A stretch of 64,000 bases of DNA from Oleisolibacter albus (GCF_003336875.1 NZ_QGNJ01000005.1:62001-126000); one strand, 5' to 3'. Positions 8,053 through 16,581 are shown, counted from the first letter of the stretch. The notes: generated by a model not told the origin, from the sequence alone. Translations and numbers: made by a program.

Positions 8053-8588
8053 GACACACCTCCCGCCCGGTGCTGGAGGGCCCAGAGCAGCAGGGCGATG
8101 GCGTCGGCCTCGTTGTCGTCCGCCGGATTGAGCCCGCGCGCCCGGATGGCGGCAATCACCGCCTCCTTGCCGGCATTGCCCTTGCCGGTGGCAAAGCGCT
8201 TGATGGTGCCAACCGGCACCGCCTCATAGGCGACATTCCGGTCCTCGCACCAGGCGGTCAGCGTGGCGAGGAAGCCGCCATAGACGTGGGCGGCGTCGGT
8301 GCCGGCATGGCGGCGGACCTCCTCATAGACGATAAGGCCGATCCCGCCAGTGGTGGTGGCGATCTCCCCCAGCCAGCGCCGGAAACGCAGATAGCGCATA
8401 CCGCCGCCGGACCAGCGGTCCTGACGGAAGGCTTCGGTGCCAGAGACGATGGTGCCGTCACCGGCACGCAAGGCCCAGCCCATCAATGTGCCCAGGTCGA
8501 GAGCGAGGATGGACTGAGGTGGGCGGCTGGCCCCGCTGGGGGCTGGCCTGGGGTCCGGCGCTGCCGGAACAGGATGCAGGAGAAACAT
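8049..8588 (-). CDS. RuvC-like Holliday junction resolvase (phage)
   Basis: A 179-residue RNase H-fold resolvase. After a proline-rich leader of about 25 residues comes ILALDLGTLMGWAL, the first beta strand with catalytic Asp. A second acidic site is IVYEEVRRHAGTDAAHVYGG, and a third is the C-terminal ADDNEADAIALLLWAL, giving the D-E-D set of RuvC-type nucleases. GTIKRFATGKGNAGKEAV is the usual basic loop before the last acidic residue. Phage versions resolve recombination or replication branches before packaging. No strong ribosome binding site precedes the ATG, so the start could be further in. Confidence 0.85.
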   Translation of the reverse strand: MFLLHPVPAAPDPRPAPSGASRPPQSILALDLGTLMGWALRAGDGTIVSGTEAFRQDRWSGGGMRYLRFRRWLGEIATTTGGIGLIVYEEVRRHAGTDAAHVYGGFLATLTAWCEDRNVAYEAVPVGTIKRFATGKGNAGKEAVIAAIRARGLNPADDNEADAIALLLWALQHRAGGVS

Positions 8589-8697
8589 GATGAAGGCTCA
8601 CGCATGGGTGGGCCTTCGGCTTCGGTCAGGAGGATGGAATCACAGGCCAGCGGACGGCGCAAGAGGGTCGTTTGCTTGCTGCGCTCATCCCTCGACG

Positions 8698-9012
8698 GTC
8701 CCAAGCGTCCCATGTCCCAACGGGGGGTGCAAACATCCTATAGCAAAAATAATTTTAGCCATATTGTGCGTATAAATGGCAATTAACCACACCCCATGGG
8801 TGATTTTTCTCTCTCCATATTGCCTTTGCCAGAGGTTGGGACCGTTGGGACGGATGGGACAAAGCCGGGATTTCAGCGGCTTTCAGCGTGTCCCAACCTC
8901 CTGATGAGGTTGGGACGGTTGGGACATGTCGGGCGGGCTGAGTTGGAACTGGGCTCGGGGCTTGTCCCAACCTCAGCGGATATCAACGGAGTACTTGGGG
9001 GAAGGTTGGAAC
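8698..9012. repeat. GTTGGGAC octamer array with AT-rich core (putative origin/operator)
   Basis: Seven exact copies of GTTGGGAC occur on either strand: 8714-8721, 8835-8842, 8844-8851, 8890-8897, 8909-8916, 8918-8925 and 8964-8971. Single-mismatch copies lie at 8698-8705, 8853-8860, 8942-8949 and 9005-9012. Two pairs are tandem with a 9-bp period. The pair at 8890/8909 forms a hairpin with arms GTCCCAACCTC/GAGGTTGGGAC. An AT-rich tract at 8738-8790 sits between the first and later copies. Iterons beside an AT-rich tract resemble a replication origin, and the island encodes its own primase/helicase. A regulatory array is the alternative. Confidence 0.6.
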
Positions 9013-9472
9013 AGGATAATCATGGACGGACGTGAGCATTCTTACCCTCTATGGTGACAATGATCGTCGTAGCTTCGCTGAACCGAAGCACCTACACCCA
9101 GCGTGGTCCATACGCTCATTTCACAACGACGTTCAATAATAGATAGCGGCTGGACTTCAACCAAAAGGCGGGGCAGAGTGCCTCAAATTTGATTGATCGT
9201 AAGATGTTTACTCAGCCGCCAAAAAAGGTGGATGCCCGTCAGAATCTGGGGGGAGTGGGAAGTATCGTATTTCGTGTCAGCTCCCGCTGGCCACGCCACG
9301 CAATGACGGAGAAGCCCATGTGCCGGTTTGTAGGATGCATCTTAGTGACGGGATTTGCCTTCTACGGAGCAGTCCTTTTCGCCAGAAACCATGTCGTCCT
9401 CGTTGCGGGCGATGCTCGGAATCAAGGGATGGTATGAGCTTGATGCGTGAAATTGGTTGAAGATGGTCGGTC
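9013..9472. other. intergenic segment upstream of the WYL operon
   Basis: No convincing gene is present. A possible 44-residue membrane peptide could start at 9303 (hydrophobic stretch FVGCILVTGFAFYGAVLFA) and end at 9437, but it has no ribosome binding site. The promoter for the plus-strand WYL operon should lie in the last 100 bases; no consensus -35/-10 pair stands out. Confidence 0.3.
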
Positions 9473-10414
9473 ATGCCTCGAAAGCAATCTGACGCTTTGC
9501 CACGGGACAAGCTGCTGACTCTCTATCAGAGGTTGACGCTCGCTGGCGGTAAACATTTCCAAGCCGACATTGCCCGCGACCTGGGCTGCTCTCCTCAGAC
9601 GGTCAGCCGCCTGATCGCGGTCATTGAGCGGCACCTGGGCAAGGACGCGGAGATCGAGAGCGGACTTGAGGAGCGCCGCCGCTTCTACAGGCTGCGTTCC
9701 AAGGCCCAGGCTCACGCCTTGGGCTTCTCCTTCGAAGAGGTTCATTTTCTCGCCGTCTGCCGCGACTTGGCCGCACCCCACCTGCCGCAAGGCGTGGCCG
9801 AACGCATCGACCGGACCCTGACGTCCCTTGCGCTGCAACTGGCCGAAAGCCAGGGGCACCGGGCCGCACGCGATCCCGTCCTTGGAATCCGCCCGAAGGG
9901 CTTCATAGACTACGCACCTCATCTGCCGACTATCGCCCGTCTCCGAATGGCGATAGAGCGGCGGCAAGTCTGCCGCGTGATCTATAAAGCCACTGGCCGC
10001 GGACAGGCGCAGCCCTATCGCTACGCGCCCGGCCGCATCCTTGCAATGAGCGGGACCCTATACGCAGAGGGGTATCGGCTTGAGGAAGGCTCGTTGCTGA
10101 AAGACAGGCCGACCACCTTCTCGCTGCACCGGATCATCGACGTGACGCCCACAGGGGAGTATTTCAGCTTCGATGCCGGGGACGAAGACGCCCGCAGCTT
10201 TGGCCTAGTCTGGCACCAGCCGAAGCGCATCCGCATCCGCATCGCCTCCGAGGCCGCCGATTACGTACGCGACCGGATCTGGAGCGACGACCAGCTCATT
10301 GAGGACCATCCCGACGGCAGCATAACCCTGTCGGTCACCACAACAAGCGAGCGGGAGCTTAACACCTGGGTAAGAGGGTTCGGGGACTTGGCGATGATCG
10401 TCGATCCCCTATAG
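9473..10414 (+). CDS. WYL-domain transcriptional regulator
   Basis: A 313-residue regulator with an N-terminal winged HTH (about residues 10-60: HFQADIARDLGCSPQTVSRLIAVIE) and a WYL domain from about 158 (CRVIYKATGRG, YRYAPGRILAMSGTLYAEGY), followed by a C-terminal WCX-like domain (KRIRIRIASEAADYVRDRIWS, SITLSVTTTSERELNTWVRGFG). WYL proteins sense ligands, probably nucleic acid or nucleotides, and often control phage-defence operons. It heads four plus-strand genes and is separated from the next by only about 20 bp, so it is probably the autoregulator of this operon. The family call is firm; its ligand is unknown. Confidence 0.9.
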   Translation: MPRKQSDALPRDKLLTLYQRLTLAGGKHFQADIARDLGCSPQTVSRLIAVIERHLGKDAEIESGLEERRRFYRLRSKAQAHALGFSFEEVHFLAVCRDLAAPHLPQGVAERIDRTLTSLALQLAESQGHRAARDPVLGIRPKGFIDYAPHLPTIARLRMAIERRQVCRVIYKATGRGQAQPYRYAPGRILAMSGTLYAEGYRLEEGSLLKDRPTTFSLHRIIDVTPTGEYFSFDAGDEDARSFGLVWHQPKRIRIRIASEAADYVRDRIWSDDQLIEDHPDGSITLSVTTTSERELNTWVRGFGDLAMIVDPL

Positions 10415-10438
10415 GAATAGCTGCTGAGGGAGGACGTG

Positions 10439-10711
10439 ATGAAGTGCAAGGTATCGCAGCGTGTTTTCGTCGCCTCCGGTCGCGATGAGGACAACATCAA
10501 TGTCACATTGAACTGGTTGCTTGGATATTTTTCCAAGAAAAATAAGAATGTTCGTATGGTGTGTAGCCTTGCTGAAGCCGAGGATGCGCAGATTGATGTA
10601 GAGATCGAGGATAGCATTATCGGTAAGCTTGACGATAAGTTCGGTGAGCACGGCGATGCACTGATTTCCACATTGCTCGTGATCGCCTATGGCTTGGGAG
10701 GGGCGGAATGA
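10439..10711 (+). CDS. unrecognised small protein, WYL operon gene 2
   Basis: A 90-residue protein beginning MKCKVSQRVFVASGRDEDNI; a GTG directly upstream at 10436 would add one residue. It follows the WYL gene closely behind a GGGAGGAC ribosome binding site. It is acidic in the second half (AEAEDAQIDVEIEDSIIGKLDDKFGEHGD) and ends in a short hydrophobic run (LISTLLVIAYGLGG). Base composition is clearly poorer in GC than the flanking phage genes. No domain is recognised. The four-base ATGA overlap with the next gene indicates coupled synthesis, so it may be a partner or immunity-type protein of the 357-residue product. Confidence 0.7.
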   Translation: MKCKVSQRVFVASGRDEDNINVTLNWLLGYFSKKNKNVRMVCSLAEAEDAQIDVEIEDSIIGKLDDKFGEHGDALISTLLVIAYGLGGAE

Positions 10712-11781
10712 CGGACGTCGCTCGTGCGTGCCAATTATCGCTGTGTCAGCTTGATGACGTACAAAGTCGATTTGGCAAGCAGATAACTCCTGTAGAGCGC
10801 ACGCTTGGCAGCCTGGGGAAGATCTCTCCGCCTTCAAACGACCCGCGCAACTTCATTCTCCCCGTGCTCTACGGGGCGACGGGGGCCGCGATTTCAGCCT
10901 CCGATGCCGTCAAAGAATTTTCCAAAAAGATTCACGACATAGCGTCTAGTGGGAAGGCGCCGAAAACCGCGTTCGAACACATCATAAAGCTTCTCATGGG
11001 GCACAAGGATGATGCAATCGACGCTGTCAACGGCGAATACATTAACCGTGCTGGTGAGCGTGTGTCGTTTGGGATTCATCGCCTTATGTGGGGGCATGAC
11101 ATCTTCTCCATCGGACCGGACAACCCGTTTGCGCTTCTGATTAAGCAGGAAGGGAGCATATTCGGCGGAATCGCTCAGGTCTTCAGGCATCTCGTTGGCG
11201 ACACGTTTTCCAAGCAAGGGCTTCCTATCCCATTCCATTCTTTTTTCGACTATGTGCAAGACAACGGAAAGCTTGGGAACAGACTGTGGGATATTGCCAA
11301 ATCATCCACCAATGGCGGAGATGGTGCGGAGATCGTTCAGGCTTTTGGAAATCTCTTTACCATCAAGGCTGCTGATATTGGCGCGACGGGGCTGACTTCT
11401 ATGCTTTGCGCCGCCCACAATCGGGTCATGAACAGGGACGATGAGGCCGCGGCCAACCAAGTGAGGGTTATAGCGTATTCATCGCAATTCTTCGGTAAGG
11501 CCACCATCGGGGTCATGAAAACTGGTGTGCCATTTATCAGTTGGCCTACGGCGGTCATGACTATCAAGGAGATGTACTCGCTTTACCGAATCAACTACAG
11601 GGACATTGCTGAACTTGAGAAGGTGACAAAGCGGATTTATGACGAGAATGCCAGGCTGGAGGCGGAGGTGTTCGCCTCTGGCCGGGATCTGGTGAGTCAC
11701 GCGAGAGCCTCCGGCTACGTCCTTGAACTCACCGAATTCGATTCCCGCATGCGTTCCCTTGAAGATTTCTTTGATAGGTAA
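10708..11781 (+). CDS. unrecognised 357-residue protein, WYL operon gene 3
   Basis: The largest gene of the operon and the likely effector. No family is recognised. Visible features are an N-terminal Ser/Pro region, a Gly/Ala-rich segment (LYGATGAAISASDAVKEF, residues 54-71), and a striking His/Asp cluster: HRLMWGHD at 124-131, RHLVGD at 160-165 and HSFFDY at 177-182. This could be a metal or active-site constellation, but that is a guess. A mildly hydrophobic stretch (GKATIGVMKTGVPFISWPTAVM, 263-284) precedes a C-terminal helix (DIAELEKVTKRIYDENARLEAEVF). No signal peptide is seen. It is coupled upstream by ATGA and abuts the next gene with no gap. Confidence 0.8.
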   Translation: MTDVARACQLSLCQLDDVQSRFGKQITPVERTLGSLGKISPPSNDPRNFILPVLYGATGAAISASDAVKEFSKKIHDIASSGKAPKTAFEHIIKLLMGHKDDAIDAVNGEYINRAGERVSFGIHRLMWGHDIFSIGPDNPFALLIKQEGSIFGGIAQVFRHLVGDTFSKQGLPIPFHSFFDYVQDNGKLGNRLWDIAKSSTNGGDGAEIVQAFGNLFTIKAADIGATGLTSMLCAAHNRVMNRDDEAAANQVRVIAYSSQFFGKATIGVMKTGVPFISWPTAVMTIKEMYSLYRINYRDIAELEKVTKRIYDENARLEAEVFASGRDLVSHARASGYVLELTEFDSRMRSLEDFFDR

Positions 11782-12294
11782 ATGACCATGGCGCTTCCGT
11801 TCATCATTCCCCTCGTACTGACCGCCGCAGGCAGCCTGGCTGTCGGCGCGTTGTCCCGGCAGCCGGAAATCAACCGGCTCAAGGAGCAGGTCCGTATTCT
11901 TCAGAAGGAAATTGAAACTCTACGCCGAGCGATGCAGGAGCAGCAACGACAGATTGAGGAACTAAAGATCCGTTATAGTACATTAAAGGCCTGGAACTTT
12001 GCGGAGAAGCAGCGCACGCGTGGGATGACTCGCGGCTCTTTGATTCTACACTATGGACTCCGGGACTATGTCGAGCTGACTGTAGCCCAAGCAAGAGGAA
12101 AGACCCTAAAGGATGATGATTTGAGATTCTTTAACGTATTCAATGCAATGATTAACGACCAACCGGTTAGCGACGAGGACAAAGCGTTTCTAAAGGATTA
12201 CATTGTTGCACGACACCGCTATCAAATAGACAATCTTATTCCGATGAACGACCAGGATCAGAATTCGCTGGTCCGCTTGGTGGAGGCTGCCTGA
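11782..12294 (+). CDS. membrane-anchored coiled-coil protein, WYL operon gene 4
   Basis: A 170-residue protein with one N-terminal membrane segment (residues 5-24, LPFIIPLVLTAAGSLAVGAL), then a coiled coil of about 45 residues (INRLKEQVRILQKEIETLRR, continuing QEQQRQIEELKIRYSTLK), and a soluble C-terminal domain (LILHYGLRDYVELTVAQARG, LKDDDLRFFNVFNAMINDQP, ending DQDQNSLVRLVEAA). The start codon follows directly on the previous stop; an alternative ATG is two codons in. The topology suggests an inner-membrane tether or oligomerising scaffold facing the cytoplasm. No family is recognised. Confidence 0.75.
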   Translation: MTMALPFIIPLVLTAAGSLAVGALSRQPEINRLKEQVRILQKEIETLRRAMQEQQRQIEELKIRYSTLKAWNFAEKQRTRGMTRGSLILHYGLRDYVELTVAQARGKTLKDDDLRFFNVFNAMINDQPVSDEDKAFLKDYIVARHRYQIDNLIPMNDQDQNSLVRLVEAA

Positions 12295-12295
12295 C

Positions 12296-12541
12296 ATGCG
12301 CTTTGTCTGGTTCTTGGTTTACGTTCTGAAGTATCTACTTGTCGCAGCGATTATGGGGGCGCTCGTGGGATGGATATTCCCGTCTGTCGGCGGGTGGATA
12401 TTTTTGCTTCTGCTATTGGGTGGATTTTTTGCAGCCTGGGATGATGCGGGGGAAAAATCGAGATCTCATGAACAGCAGGGTGAAGCCGAGGGTTTCGATC
12501 AAGCTCTTCGCTCCATTCAACAAGAAATGAGACAGCCATGA
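12296..12541 (+). CDS. two-helix small membrane protein, WYL operon gene 5
   Basis: An 81-residue protein starting one base after the previous stop. Two hydrophobic segments are plain: residues 3-24 (VWFLVYVLKYLLVAAIMGALVG) and 27-47 (FPSVGGWIFLLLLLGGFFAAW), followed by a charged tail (DDAGEKSRSHEQQGEAEGFD) with a short terminal helix. It is the last gene of the run and could form a pore or partner the coiled-coil protein in the membrane. No family is recognised. Confidence 0.7.
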   Translation: MRFVWFLVYVLKYLLVAAIMGALVGWIFPSVGGWIFLLLLLGGFFAAWDDAGEKSRSHEQQGEAEGFDQALRSIQQEMRQP

Positions 12542-12610
12542 ATAATTTTGGCGTAAATAGAATAATGATTACTGAGATATAAATGTGACAATTATGGCAA
12601 AAACACTCAG

Positions 12611-12660
12611 AACCTCACCCGGAAAAATGTATGTAACGGCACGTACTTTCGGGTGAGGTT
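12611..12660 (+). terminator. long-armed hairpin after the WYL operon
   Basis: Arms AACCTCACCC (12611-12620) and GGGTGAGGTT (12651-12660) are perfect, extended by C-G and AAA/TTT pairs with one bulge, around a loop of about 20 bases. It lies 70 bp past the last WYL-operon gene in an AT-rich tract, between convergent operons. There is no T-run, so termination is probable but not proven. A second inverted pair, TGTAACGGC at 12632-12640 and GCCGTTACA at 12731-12739, spans to the VapE stop. Confidence 0.5.
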
Positions 12661-12739
12661 AGATTTAAATTCATCTGTAGAAAATAAATTAAGAAATAAA
12701 TGTTCCTACTTTTGTGGCATTCTGGGTGACGCCGTTACA

Positions 12740-15262
12740 CTAAAGCCACACCGGCCGCCGATACCGCCACTCCCGCCGTCCACCCGCCCCTGCCTTGTAC
12801 CGTTCCCACTGCCGGGCCTTCAGATACGCTGCCACGCGCATCTGGTCGCCCCGTGACCATTTCCCCGTTTCAATCCCCAGCGCTCCTTCCAGGATTTCAC
12901 CCACGGATACGTCACAGACCGGCTGGTCGCGTTCGACCTCCTCGTCGCGCCAGTCGTCATAGCCGAGGGCGCCCCGATTGACGCGGCGGCGTTCATGGGT
13001 CAGCCAGCGGTCGATGCGGGCGTCCCAGGCGTCGCCCTGGTAGCGGGCTTCCTGCTCCAGCTTGGCGGCGGCGATCAGGTCGGGATCGTCCAGCCACCAG
13101 ATGGCGCCATCGCGGTAGCGGGCCACCGCCTCGGCCCAAAGCTGGTCGCGGTCTTGGCGCAGGCCGTCAAGGTCGATACGGCCGCAGCGCAGGGGCCAGA
13201 AGCGGCGGTTACCGGTCTCGTCGCGCAGATAGGTGTCGGGGTTGACGGAGCCGGCGAAGACGCATTGTCGGGGCACGTCGATGACGTAGCGTTCATAGGG
13301 CGGGCGGTAGCGGTCGGTGGTGCGGGTCAGGAAGGCCTTGATGCGCTCGACCTCGGCCCGGCCGATGGCGTCCAGTTCGGCGATCTCGATGATCCAGACA
13401 CCGCGCATCTGCTGGGCGCAGTCCTTGCTGCCGATCTCCGCCAGTTCGTCGGTGAACCAGTCCTCCCCGGCCAGGATCTTCAGGGCGGTGGATTTGCCGG
13501 TGCCCTGCGGCCCTTCCAGGATCAGCATATGGTCGACCTTGGCACCGGGGTGCCGGATGCGGGCGACGGCGGAGATCAGCCAGCGGGCCCCGAAGGCGCG
13601 GTTGAGCGACGTGTCCTTGGCGCCCAGATAGCGGATGGCCCAAGTCTCCAGCCGTGGCGTGCCGTCCCAACGCAGATGGTCGAGATAGTCGCGGACGGGA
13701 TGGACGCGGATGTCGTTGGCCACCGCACCCACGCTGCGGCTGACCACCAGGGGCGTGACGTTGATCTCCCGGCGCTGGAGCCATTCGGCGCAGCGCACAT
13801 CGTCGGTGGCATTCCAGGGGCGCGGGGCTTGGAACGGGCCGCTTTCCCAGGGCAGCGGGCGGGCCGCCAGAATCTCCTGCCGGAATTCGTCGAAGACCAG
13901 GGCACCTGCAAAGGCCGGATCGTTGGACAGGGCGGTGATGACATTGGCCTCATTGCGCTCCGGCGCGCCGTCATCGCCGATGCGCAGCATGGCGGCCCAG
14001 GGCGGGCGGATCGCCGGTGCGTCACCCCCGCCGCCATTCAGCCGGCGGCGCAGGTCGCGCAACTGCTTCTCCAGCACCGAAACCGGGATGCGGGTGGTCG
14101 CCTTGATGGTGGTCAGCAGGTGCCGGATGGGCACGGGGTCGAGCCGCGCGGTGGCGATGGCCCCCAGCAGGCGGGCAAGGTCCGTCATGTCGGGCGGGTG
14201 GGTCAGCGCAAGGGCAGCGGCTTCCATCTCCGCCAGGGTGCGGGGCGTCGGGGCGGGTTGCCCGGCAGGCACCAGGCCATAGTCAGCGGTGGTCGCCCCT
14301 TGCCGCAGATCATCGTTGAAATCATCGCCGTGCAGCGGGACGACGATGGTGTTGGGAATGTCGGCCCGGTTCAGCCGGTCGGCCAGCGCGGCGGCGGCCT
14401 GGCGTCCGGCGTCGCCAGCATCCGCGAAGATGGTGACGTGACGCACGCCGTCGGGCCACTGGAACCGCCGCACGCCGTCGGCCGACAGCCCGGCCCAGGT
14501 GGGAATGCCGAAGATCGCTGTTGCCGCCAGGGCCGTCTCGATGCCTTCAGCCACGCCCAGATGACCGTCTGCGCCGAGGGGAGCCAGCCGGACATGCCCA
14601 TCCGCAATCGGCCCCAGCATCTTCTTGCCCGGCGGGGCCTTGCCCGATCCATCCTCCAGCAGGAACGTGCGGTGGATGCCACCGGTGGGTTGGCCGGCAT
14701 TGTCGCGTACCAGGGCCACCATGCCGGGCCAACCCCGCGCGCTGTCATAGTCCGTCAGGTCGTCATGGAAAAGCAGGTCGGGTGAACCGGGCTCCGACAA
14801 GCCCCGGCTGCGCAGATAGGTTTCCGCCACCGTGCCGGCCAGCGGGCGGCAGCCATCAAGGATGCGGGCAATTTCCAAGCTGTGGTCCGGTTTGGCAGCC
14901 GCGGGTCGGGCCACCGGCAGCGGCATATCCAGGCGAGCCAGCCGGGCCGCTTCCTCGAACAGCGGCGCGTCCTCCAGGCCGGTGGCGTAATGAATCAGGT
15001 CGATGGGGCCGGCACTTTCGCCCGTGGCGAAGTCGAAGCCCCAGCCGGCATGGCTGCCGGCCAGATGGATGACGCAGGAGCCTTCGTTGCGCGGCGGCCG
15101 GCCGGAGAGATCGGCACAGCGCAGGGTGCGGCGGTCGGCGGACAGGCGCCCCCTGGGGAACAGGGCCGGCAGCCAATCGGGTGCCGATGCCGCCAGCCGG
15201 TCACGGACCTGGCGCAGATCGAACCGGGGCGGCGGCTGCCAGACATCATTGAGGTCGATCAT
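12740..15262 (-). CDS. TOPRIM-VapE primase/helicase
   Basis: An 840-residue replication protein. An N-terminal CHC2-like/DUF7146 region (about 1-150) is followed by a TOPRIM domain near 235-290 (GVAEGIETALAA, TIFADAGDAGRQ). The C-terminal half is a virulence-associated E (VapE) AAA+ domain with Walker A LEGPQGTGKST at 581-591, Walker B WIIEIAELD, and the Arg-finger segment ETGNRRFWPL. Such proteins initiate replication of prophages and phage satellites. The start MIDLNDVWQPP is fixed by an ATGA overlap with the helicase gene. It is the last gene of the minus-strand replication operon and may act at the octamer array about 4 kb away. Confidence 0.92.
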   Translation of the reverse strand: MIDLNDVWQPPPRFDLRQVRDRLAASAPDWLPALFPRGRLSADRRTLRCADLSGRPPRNEGSCVIHLAGSHAGWGFDFATGESAGPIDLIHYATGLEDAPLFEEAARLARLDMPLPVARPAAAKPDHSLEIARILDGCRPLAGTVAETYLRSRGLSEPGSPDLLFHDDLTDYDSARGWPGMVALVRDNAGQPTGGIHRTFLLEDGSGKAPPGKKMLGPIADGHVRLAPLGADGHLGVAEGIETALAATAIFGIPTWAGLSADGVRRFQWPDGVRHVTIFADAGDAGRQAAAALADRLNRADIPNTIVVPLHGDDFNDDLRQGATTADYGLVPAGQPAPTPRTLAEMEAAALALTHPPDMTDLARLLGAIATARLDPVPIRHLLTTIKATTRIPVSVLEKQLRDLRRRLNGGGGDAPAIRPPWAAMLRIGDDGAPERNEANVITALSNDPAFAGALVFDEFRQEILAARPLPWESGPFQAPRPWNATDDVRCAEWLQRREINVTPLVVSRSVGAVANDIRVHPVRDYLDHLRWDGTPRLETWAIRYLGAKDTSLNRAFGARWLISAVARIRHPGAKVDHMLILEGPQGTGKSTALKILAGEDWFTDELAEIGSKDCAQQMRGVWIIEIAELDAIGRAEVERIKAFLTRTTDRYRPPYERYVIDVPRQCVFAGSVNPDTYLRDETGNRRFWPLRCGRIDLDGLRQDRDQLWAEAVARYRDGAIWWLDDPDLIAAAKLEQEARYQGDAWDARIDRWLTHERRRVNRGALGYDDWRDEEVERDQPVCDVSVGEILEGALGIETGKWSRGDQMRVAAYLKARQWERYKAGAGGRREWRYRRPVWL

Positions 15263-16581
15263 GCCAGGACCACCAGCCCCTTCTCGGCCCGGGTGATGGC
15301 GGTGTAGAGCCAGCGGGCGCGGTCCTCCGCCGTGCGGCCCAGCCCATCGTCCCAGACGATGATGTTCTCCCACTGGCTGCCTTGCGCCTTATGGCCGGTG
15401 ATGGCCCAGCCGAAGGTTGCTTCGACCAGACGCCGTTTCTCCTTCCAGTCGCGGTCGTGGCGGTCCTTGTCCAGGACATGGTGATCTTCGAAATGCCCCT
15501 TGTAGAGGCGCAACCGCTCCCGCTTTCCTTCCGGGCCGACGGGGCCGATGGCGTTGCCGTCCTCGTCGGCCACCGTGGCGGAGAAATACAGGCTGCCCTC
15601 ATCCACGATGTCATCCAGGGTCAGGAACATGCCGTTGATCAGGCCAAGGTCGTTGCGGTTCTTCAGGCAGACGATCTTCTCGGCAGGTCCTGTCGGCAAC
15701 CAGCCGCCATTGAGGCCGGCGGCACGGCGCAGGGCGTTGTTCAGGTGCAGCCGGGTGGCGTTCAGGCCGCAGATCACCTGTCCGCCGCGCAGGCACTGGT
15801 CCGGCGACACCGCCGTCTTGGCCAGCTTCCAGACGTGATCATCATGCCGGCCCATGGGGATCGGCCGGCCCTCCCGCGCCCAGGTGGCCAGCCGGATGAC
15901 GGCGCTCTCCGCCGCCTGCCGGTGGATCTCGGTCAGCATGATGTCGGGATCCTGTTGCGTGAAGGCGCCTTCGCCTTTGATCGGTGGCAACTGGCCGGGG
16001 TCGCCCAACACCAGGATGGGCTTGCCGAATGACAGCAGGTCGCGGGCCATGTCGGTGCCCACCATCGATACCTCGTCCAGCACGATCAGCCGGCAATGGG
16101 CGGCATCGCTGTCGGGGCTGAGGTCGAAACGCGGCTTGCGCATGTCCTTCAGACCCTGGCGCATGGCCTCAATCGCTGCATCGGCGGTGACACGCTCAAA
16201 GCCGGACAGGGTGCGTGCCTGCTGTTCGGCCTCGACGATCTTCTGCCGCGCCGCCTCGATCTCCTCCTCGGTTGCCTCGATCACCCGGTAGATCAGGCTG
16301 TGGATGGTGCGCGCGGGCGTGCCCTTGCGCCGCAGCACCAGCGCCGCCTTGCCGGTGAAGGTGGCCGTGACGACGCCCGGCACCATGGTGCCGCCCTCCC
16401 TGCCGGAGCGATGCGGGTCAAGGCCGAGATCGTCGAGCGCGAATTTCAACACGGTGCTCTTGCCGGTGCCGGCATAGCCAAACAGCCGGAACACCGGCTG
16501 TTCACGGGTGCGGTTCTCAAACCAGTCGCGGATGGCGGCGATGGCGCGGGTCTGGTTGGCGGACGGGGTGATGCCGGTCAT
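15259..16581 (-). CDS. RecD/Dda-like ATP-dependent helicase
   Basis: A 440-residue superfamily 1B helicase. Walker A is GYAGTGKST at 35-43, Walker B LIVLDEVSM, motif III LVLGDPGQLPP, and the C-terminal UvrD-C2 part has TGHKAQGSQW and WLYTAITRAEKGLVVL. The short form resembles T4 Dda and phage RecD2 types, which help start replication forks or recombination-dependent replication. The ATG at 16581 overlaps the upstream nuclease stop in an ATGA. An earlier in-frame ATG at 16629 would add 16 residues within the nuclease gene and is less likely. Confidence 0.92.
   Translation of the reverse strand: MTGITPSANQTRAIAAIRDWFENRTREQPVFRLFGYAGTGKSTVLKFALDDLGLDPHRSGREGGTMVPGVVTATFTGKAALVLRRKGTPARTIHSLIYRVIEATEEEIEAARQKIVEAEQQARTLSGFERVTADAAIEAMRQGLKDMRKPRFDLSPDSDAAHCRLIVLDEVSMVGTDMARDLLSFGKPILVLGDPGQLPPIKGEGAFTQQDPDIMLTEIHRQAAESAVIRLATWAREGRPIPMGRHDDHVWKLAKTAVSPDQCLRGGQVICGLNATRLHLNNALRRAAGLNGGWLPTGPAEKIVCLKNRNDLGLINGMFLTLDDIVDEGSLYFSATVADEDGNAIGPVGPEGKRERLRLYKGHFEDHHVLDKDRHDRDWKEKRRLVEATFGWAITGHKAQGSQWENIIVWDDGLGRTAEDRARWLYTAITRAEKGLVVLA

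Noticed and set aside
9303-9437. 44-residue membrane peptide before the WYL gene
   Set aside because: It has a hydrophobic stretch but no ribosome binding site or recognisable context; kept only as a note in the intergenic entry.
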